From the NCBI GenBank assembly GCA_027012915.1, contig JALUYN010000404.1, forward strand, positions 1 through 11,343: a stretch of 11,343 bases of DNA. The letters are read 5' to 3'. Position 1 is the first letter of the stretch; each line of letters opens with the position of its first letter. This DNA comes from Cellvibrionaceae bacterium. GTDB taxonomy: Bacteria > Pseudomonadota > Gammaproteobacteria > Pseudomonadales > Cellvibrionaceae. Both the position numbers and the translations under genes were made by a program. Below the pieces are notes generated by a model. It was not told where the DNA came from, did not search any database, and saw only the letters and a list, made by a program, of their open reading frames with translations. Of this stretch, positions 8,014-11,343 are shown piece after piece.

Positions 8014-9255
8014 ATGCGCGGTGCGATGCCTGCGGGAAAGGATAGCGACAGGGATGCTGGTCGCGAGCCCGATACAATATTACTTATTCAAAACCAGGAT
8101 AACTCCGAATTGCTGAACTGTGTGCAGCAGTTCTATTCTGTCTTGCTGGCTACATCGCACGATGATGTAACTCAGCTTGCGCAGACCAGTAAGGCCATTG
8201 TGCTCGATCAGTCGCAGCTGGATTCCACTGATCATTCCCTGTGTCAGCGCTTGATCAACAGCGAAGGGCTGGATGAGGATATGCCCATTTTGGTGGTGTC
8301 TCCCGGCAATGACTTGGAAGACAAACTCGCCCTGTATGAAATGGGATTCGACGACTACCTTTCCAGCGACAGCAGTCCCAAGGAAATCTGCGCACGTATC
8401 AGCAAGGCCATAATGCATCGGGTAGCCAGTGAGCAGCTCCGAGATCGACTCAATCTAGCCAACCAGACTGCCCACTCGGTTATGAGCGATAACAGCGATT
8501 TGGGATTGAATATCCGATTTCTATTGGGCGTGCATCACTGCGATAACCTTGATCAGCTAGGGCAATTATTCTTCAGCTCTATTGATCATTACGATATCTC
8601 TTGTAGCCTGCAGATGCGCAGTAGCTATGAAGTTAAAAATATGGATGCCAATGGCATGGCGCGAGATCTGGAGTCACAGTTGTTGTCGCACATGCAGGAT
8701 GAGGGGCGCTATGTGGATTTTGGGCGTCGCAGTATCGTTAACTACGGTCGAGCGTCGTTGTTGGTCCGCAACATGCCGTTGGATGACGAACGGCGCTACG
8801 GTGCCATCAAAGACAATACCTTTGCCTTGGTTCAAGGCATTGATGCCCGCATTCGGGCGCTGGATGAGCATCATAAGTTGCAGGAAGAAAAAGCCTCATT
8901 GAGAAAGCTGTCAGAGGACGTTAAGCAGGTTATGCAAACCATTGATGATTCTTATCAGCACGTGATGCGCGATATTGTCTCCGCGGTAGAGGATATGTCC
9001 GAGAAAATTCAATCCCGTATTCCCGGACTAATTCTCAGCGAAGAGCAGGAAACCTTCTTTGAGTCAGTCGCCGACGAGTGTGTCAGCAAGACCAACGGCG
9101 TATTTAACGAGGGGCTCAAGGTCGATGAGGTATTCAATAAGCTGTCGCGTGATATGGATCAGGCGCTGGAATTATTGGATTCAGTAGAAGAAGAATGTGT
9201 TCCGACAGAGCTGCTGGATGTTGCTGAAGGTAGCGATGGAGTAGAATTGTTTTAG
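8014..9255 (+). CDS. Receiver-like (pseudo-receiver) signalling protein with coiled-coil C-terminus
   Basis: The protein has 413 residues. Residues about 20-135 have the shape of a response regulator receiver domain: TILLIQNQDNSELL for strand 1, AIVLDQS with the phosphoacceptor-position Asp65, PILVVSPGND for strand 4, and GFDDYLSS plus SPKEICARI for the end. However, the acidic pair after strand 1 is replaced by Gln-Asn, and the conserved lysine of DYLTKP is replaced by serine. It is therefore probably a receiver that is not phosphorylated normally. Residues about 155-285 may be a GAF-like domain (uncertain). Residues about 286-400 are helical, charged and coiled-coil-prone. There is no DNA-binding, GGDEF, EAL or kinase domain. 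A strong AGGAGG (8003-8008) lies five bases before the ATG. The stop codon is shared with the edge of the MITE-like element. Confidence 0.8.
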   Translation: MRGAMPAGKDSDRDAGREPDTILLIQNQDNSELLNCVQQFYSVLLATSHDDVTQLAQTSKAIVLDQSQLDSTDHSLCQRLINSEGLDEDMPILVVSPGNDLEDKLALYEMGFDDYLSSDSSPKEICARISKAIMHRVASEQLRDRLNLANQTAHSVMSDNSDLGLNIRFLLGVHHCDNLDQLGQLFFSSIDHYDISCSLQMRSSYEVKNMDANGMARDLESQLLSHMQDEGRYVDFGRRSIVNYGRASLLVRNMPLDDERRYGAIKDNTFALVQGIDARIRALDEHHKLQEEKASLRKLSEDVKQVMQTIDDSYQHVMRDIVSAVEDMSEKIQSRIPGLILSEEQETFFESVADECVSKTNGVFNEGLKVDEVFNKLSRDMDQALELLDSVEEECVPTELLDVAEGSDGVELF

Positions 9256-9278
9256 GGCCTGTTAACACTAATTCTGAT
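9253..9278 (+). repeat. Left terminal inverted repeat of the MITE-like element
   Basis: This 26-base repeat, including the flanking TA, is perfectly complementary to 9496-9521. It contains the palindromic GTTAAC. The match continues inward with two mismatches: CTTCTG at 9280-9285 pairs with CAGAAG at 9489-9494. Its first two bases, TA, are also the first two bases of the TAG stop codon of the receiver-like gene. Confidence 0.9.
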
Positions 9279-9285
9279 GCTTCTG

Positions 9286-9381
9286 TTGCGTCTCAAATCG
9301 CGCCAATCTAGGCGCGAGAAGTGAGTTTAGTGGTTCTAAACGAGCGACGAGCAATAACGAGTGGCGCGATTTGAGACGCAA
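9286..9381. repeat. Internal hairpin arm 1 of the MITE-like element
   Basis: A perfect 20-base inverted repeat joins TTGCGTCTCAAATCGCGCCA (9286-9305) to its reverse complement at 9362-9381. Nested near the middle is a second small hairpin, GTTTAG-TGGTT-CTAAAC, at 9325-9341. The 20-base stem is long enough to form a very stable RNA or cruciform structure. Confidence 0.9.
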
Positions 9382-9396
9382 CCCGAAGGGCTGGGC

Positions 9397-9481
9397 CTAT
9401 TTTCGCCCCCAGCTGCGTTGGAATTCGCTTATTTAGAACAACTAAATGGCGCTCATACCGCCTGACTGGGAGCGAAAATAG
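9397..9481. repeat. Internal hairpin arm 2 of the MITE-like element
   Basis: CTATTTTCGCCCCCAG (9397-9412) pairs with CTGGGAGCGAAAATAG (9466-9481) over 16 bases with one mismatch. A nested apical hairpin ATTTAG-AACAA-CTAAAT lies at 9431-9447. The region around this apical hairpin is an inverted, diverged copy of the corresponding part of arm 1: 9425-9446 reversed against 9326-9347, 19 of 22 identical. Confidence 0.88.
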
Positions 9482-9495
9482 TCTCCAGCAGAAGT

Positions 9496-9521
9496 ATCAG
9501 AATTAGTGTTAACAGGCCCTA
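9496..9521 (-). repeat. Right terminal inverted repeat of the MITE-like element
   Basis: This is the perfect reverse complement of 9253-9278, ending in the TA dinucleotide at 9520-9521. The sequence after it (GGTTTCTGC) is unrelated to the outer side of the left end, so the symmetry stops exactly at the TA. That is how an insertion boundary should look. Confidence 0.9.
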
Positions 9522-9904
9522 GGTTTCTGCTTCCTCTTCATAAGTTTTCGCAGGATCTCACGAGATCCAGGCTTTCTATTCAGTGCGTTGCAGTCTGCGG
9601 CGTCTAAATTATTGCTCCGTACCTGAGTTGGCTTCAAGCCAGTGCGCGGTTTCCTTTGTTGGAAATGGCGCCATTTTTGGCTGGAACGCGGTTTTCAGCA
9701 ACGTGAAAAAGGTTTCGCCTAAGCGTTAAAAATTGTTATCCCGGTTTAATTGTCGGATACAGAGGTCCATATCAGGCTCTAAGTTGAGGGTTTTGAGGGC
9801 TATTTGACCAATTAGTCTTTTTATTTCCCGACAGCTGGCGCTACACTACTAATGGTGGGAGTGTATCGTGCTGGTGTACGTGTTGAGCAGAGATGGAGGT
9901 AACT
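9520..9904. other. 385-base intergenic stretch without a recognisable gene
   Basis: I see no RNA gene here and no open frame longer than a few dozen codons. It holds three small symmetrical sites. GGATCTC-AC-GAGATCC is at 9553-9568, TGGCTT-C-AAGCCA at 9629-9641, and the perfect 14-base palindrome AAATGGCGCCATTT at 9663-9676. The last 100 bases must contain the leader of the next gene. TTGACC at 9804-9809 resembles a -35 box, but no good -10 box follows at 15-18 bases. A 16-codon open frame (9852-9902) ends just before the next start. Confidence 0.5.
9663..9676. promoter_or_regulatory. Perfect 14-base palindrome, possible operator
   Basis: AAATGGCGCCATTT is perfectly self-complementary and lies in non-coding DNA about 230 bases before the start at 9905. 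Such sites often bind dimeric regulators, but there is no second copy nearby and no recognised regulator motif. The call rests on symmetry alone. Confidence 0.25.
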
Positions 9905-10471
9905 GTGGAAGGGCAATTGGCCACAGACAATAAGGATTTAGTTTGGGATTTGGAGTCATTCAATCAGCGTCAGCGCGCGATTGACTATGTCATGGGCTTC
10001 GAAAATAAACTCTGTGTCTATTCCGATTCGGTGGAGCAGCTATACACCAACTACAATATTTTCTTTCCCAAGGAAGAGCAGCGACGCCTAGTAATTCTGC
10101 CCAATCCCTATGCCCATCACGACGTATTTCAAGGATTGCCGGAAGAGGCGGTATTTGCCACTGGCTTAAATATCATTCCAGGGGAAACCGTGGGCAAAAA
10201 GGGGCTCTACCTGACTATACCGTTTCGCTCCGGTCGCAATCGTTATCGTGCTGTGCCACTGCAGATGGGGTTGGAGATCATCAATCGCCAGCGCCCGGAA
10301 AACAAACCGTTGTTACCGGTGTTGAAAAAGGGCGATCTGCGGGAACTGGATTCCAAGACACCCTGCCTGCACCTTCACTGTATTGATCTCGATCGAATGG
10401 ACGATCTGTCTACTTTAGAGCGCAATGGTATCAAGAGCGTGATTATGGAGCGCCTTAGCGATATTAACTGA
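9905..10471 (+). CDS. Conserved-looking protein of unknown function
   Basis: I do not recognise this protein, which has 188 residues from the GTG at 9905. An ATG at 9893 in the same frame would add four residues. GTG is preferred because the GGAGG ribosome binding site (9895-9899) sits five bases before it and would lie inside the coding sequence if ATG were used. The product is soluble and mixed in charge, with no signal peptide, membrane segment or metal-binding cluster. Notable stretches are LVILPNPYAHHDVFQ, the basic PFRSGRNRYRAVPLQMG, and a C-terminal CLHLHCIDLDRMDDLS. There is no nucleotide-binding or catalytic signature that I can name. It lies 134 bases before a large sensor kinase gene on the same strand, so a link with that pathway is possible but unproven. 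Confidence 0.72.
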   Translation: MEGQLATDNKDLVWDLESFNQRQRAIDYVMGFENKLCVYSDSVEQLYTNYNIFFPKEEQRRLVILPNPYAHHDVFQGLPEEAVFATGLNIIPGETVGKKGLYLTIPFRSGRNRYRAVPLQMGLEIINRQRPENKPLLPVLKKGDLRELDSKTPCLHLHCIDLDRMDDLSTLERNGIKSVIMERLSDIN

Positions 10472-10493
10472 GTTCCCGCTCTAATAGTCTTTC

Positions 10494-10509
10494 TTAGACC
10501 AAAGTCTAA
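10494..10509 (+). other. Small inverted repeat between two genes
   Basis: TTAGAC-CAAA-GTCTAA forms a perfect six-base stem with a four-base loop, 23 bases after the stop of the unknown gene. It is AT-rich, and the following sequence (ATCCGTTTCTTTT) has only an interrupted T run. It could be a weak terminator or an operator for the kinase gene. Neither is well supported. Confidence 0.3.
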
Positions 10510-10605
10510 ATCCGTTTCTTTTAAGCCGTTCGTTGACGGTTCTCCGTTTACAGCAAAAACCGGTTACACTTTCCCTGCACAAAATAATAAAAATCGGGAG
10601 TCCGG

Positions 10606-11343
10606 GTGGACAGTCAGTTTCTTTTACTATTGGTTCTTTTATACGGCGTACTGTTGTTTGCAGTAGCCTGGCTTTCCGAGCGTTACAGTTACAAATTGCA
10701 GCAGCCTTGGTGGCGACCGCTGGTATATACGTTGGCGATCGGTGTTTACTGCAGTTCCTGGACTTTTCTGGGCGCGGTGGGAACTGCGGTGGAAACCGGC
10801 TGGGGCTACCTTCCCATCTATTTAGGGCCCATTCTGTTGGTGATCTTTGGGTGGCCATTCTTGCGCCGTTTACTGGTAATCAGCTCCCGCAATAAGGTCA
10901 CCTCAGTGGCCGACTTTATCGGTTCTCGCTATGGCAAAAACCAGAGGCTGGCGGCTATCGTCACCTTGGTGGTGGTGATCGGAACTCTGCCCTACATTGC
11001 CTTGCAGTTGCGGGGTGTGGGCATCGCCTGGGAGACCATTGATTGGCACGACGAGGGGCGTCCCGGGTTCGATGCTATTTCGAGCCTGATGGCGGCTATG
11101 GCTATGGCCTGGTTTTCGATCTTGTTTGGCACGCGCATTATCGATGGTCCGGAGCGCTTGCGAGGTATGATTACCGCCGTTGCGGCGGAGTCGGTGGTGA
11201 AGTTACTGGCGTTTCTTGTGGTTGGTGGTCTTGCCATTAAGCTGTTGCTTGAGCAGAGCCCGCAGATGCCGGATTTGGCGCCCAATTTTTCAATCAGTCA
11301 GTTCACGACTCCGTTTTTCTACACTCAATTATTTTTGGCCGCT
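10606..11343 (+). CDS. Sodium/solute symporter-type sensor histidine kinase, N-terminal part
   Basis: Only the first 246 residues are in the window and the frame is open to the edge. The start is GTG at 10606. An in-frame TAA (10588-10590) excludes an earlier start, and CGGGAG (10595-10600) is a good ribosome binding site five bases upstream. The sequence is an SLC5/SSS-type membrane domain with several hydrophobic segments. It has the motifs found in symporter-like sensor kinases: YCSSWTFLGAVG (48-59), NKVTSVADFIGSRYGK (96-111), PYIALQLRGV (129-138) and GTRIIDGPERLRGM (175-188). In CbrA and related kinases this domain is followed by PAS, histidine kinase and sometimes receiver domains. That part lies beyond the window, so kinase identity is inferred. 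A plain symporter is less likely, because the YCSSWTF block is characteristic of the kinase-linked group. Confidence 0.83.
   Translation, partial: MDSQFLLLLVLLYGVLLFAVAWLSERYSYKLQQPWWRPLVYTLAIGVYCSSWTFLGAVGTAVETGWGYLPIYLGPILLVIFGWPFLRRLLVISSRNKVTSVADFIGSRYGKNQRLAAIVTLVVVIGTLPYIALQLRGVGIAWETIDWHDEGRPGFDAISSLMAAMAMAWFSILFGTRIIDGPERLRGMITAVAAESVVKLLAFLVVGGLAIKLLLEQSPQMPDLAPNFSISQFTTPFFYTQLFLAA

Larger units (their letters stand above)
9255..9519. mobile_element. MITE-like palindromic element flanked by TA
   Basis: This 265-base non-coding element begins GGGCCTGTTAACAC and ends with its reverse complement. It is flanked by TA on both sides (9253-9254 and 9520-9521), as for IS630/Tc1-mariner-type insertions, which duplicate TA. 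Including one TA, the terminal inverted repeats are 26 bases and perfect, and they continue with mismatches for about ten more. Inside are two long hairpin arms, 9286-9381 and 9397-9481. There is no transposase reading frame, so any movement would depend on a transposase in trans. If removed with one TA copy, the flanking sequence reads as a continuous gene end. As RNA it would fold into a large three-way structure and could act as a terminator for the upstream gene. The family assignment is inference. Confidence 0.7.

Noticed and set aside
9255..9519. CRISPR array or tRNA-like gene in the symmetrical region
   Set aside because: There are no regularly spaced direct repeats and no cloverleaf with tRNA consensus loops. 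The symmetry is all inverted repeats within one unit.
10533..10570. TTGACG and TACACT as a kinase promoter
   Set aside because: The spacer would be 26 bases, too long for a sigma-70 promoter. The alternative -35 TTTACA leaves only 12.
10481..10858. 125-codon minus-strand open frame before and inside the kinase gene
   Set aside because: Most of it overlaps the well-supported symporter-type domain, and its composition (rich in Arg, Pro and Cys) is typical of an antisense shadow.

Overview
The window reads as chromosomal DNA of a gammaproteobacterium, probably one of the marine or free-living heterotrophs of the Cellvibrionales/Oceanospirillales type. This rests on the gene set (RF3, soluble transhydrogenase SthA, HDOD and receiver-like signalling proteins, and a symporter-type sensor kinase) and on the moderate base composition. 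It is inference, because no taxonomic marker gene is present. Most of the window is ordinary, densely packed coding sequence. There are no tRNA or rRNA genes, no CRISPR array, no phage genes and no complete insertion sequence.

Bases 62-5481 hold seven genes on the plus strand with gaps of only 4 to about 45 bases: prfC (peptide chain release factor 3), a short PlsC-type acyltransferase, a TSUP (TauE/SafE, YfcA-like) permease, a small membrane-anchored protein of unknown function, an AI-2E/PerM-type permease, a methyltransferase resembling ETF-beta lysine methyltransferases, and another small membrane-anchored protein. The spacing suggests one transcription unit, though the functions do not form one obvious pathway. 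It converges on the minus-strand pair 7782-5522, an HDOD-domain gene whose stop overlaps the sthA start by four bases (ATGA). The two were therefore probably co-transcribed and translationally coupled.

Divergent from that pair, across a 231-base intergenic region, lies a plus-strand gene (8014-9255) for a receiver-like protein. It lacks key phosphorylation residues and carries a middle domain of uncertain fold and a helical, coiled-coil-prone C-terminus. At its stop codon sits the most unusual object here: a 265-base, highly symmetrical, non-coding element (9255-9519). It has near-perfect terminal inverted repeats flanked by TA dinucleotides, and two long internal hairpin arms that share a related core in opposite orientation. 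It looks like a miniature inverted-repeat transposable element (MITE), possibly mobilised by an IS630/Tc1-mariner-type transposase encoded elsewhere.

After a 385-base gene-poor stretch comes a 188-residue protein of unknown function (9905-10471). The window ends inside the sodium/solute-symporter-like sensor region of what is very probably a large CbrA-like histidine kinase (10606 to the edge).

I found no convincing new multi-gene system. The best leads are the MITE-like element, the degenerate receiver protein, the HDOD-sthA coupling and the unknown gene next to the sensor kinase.
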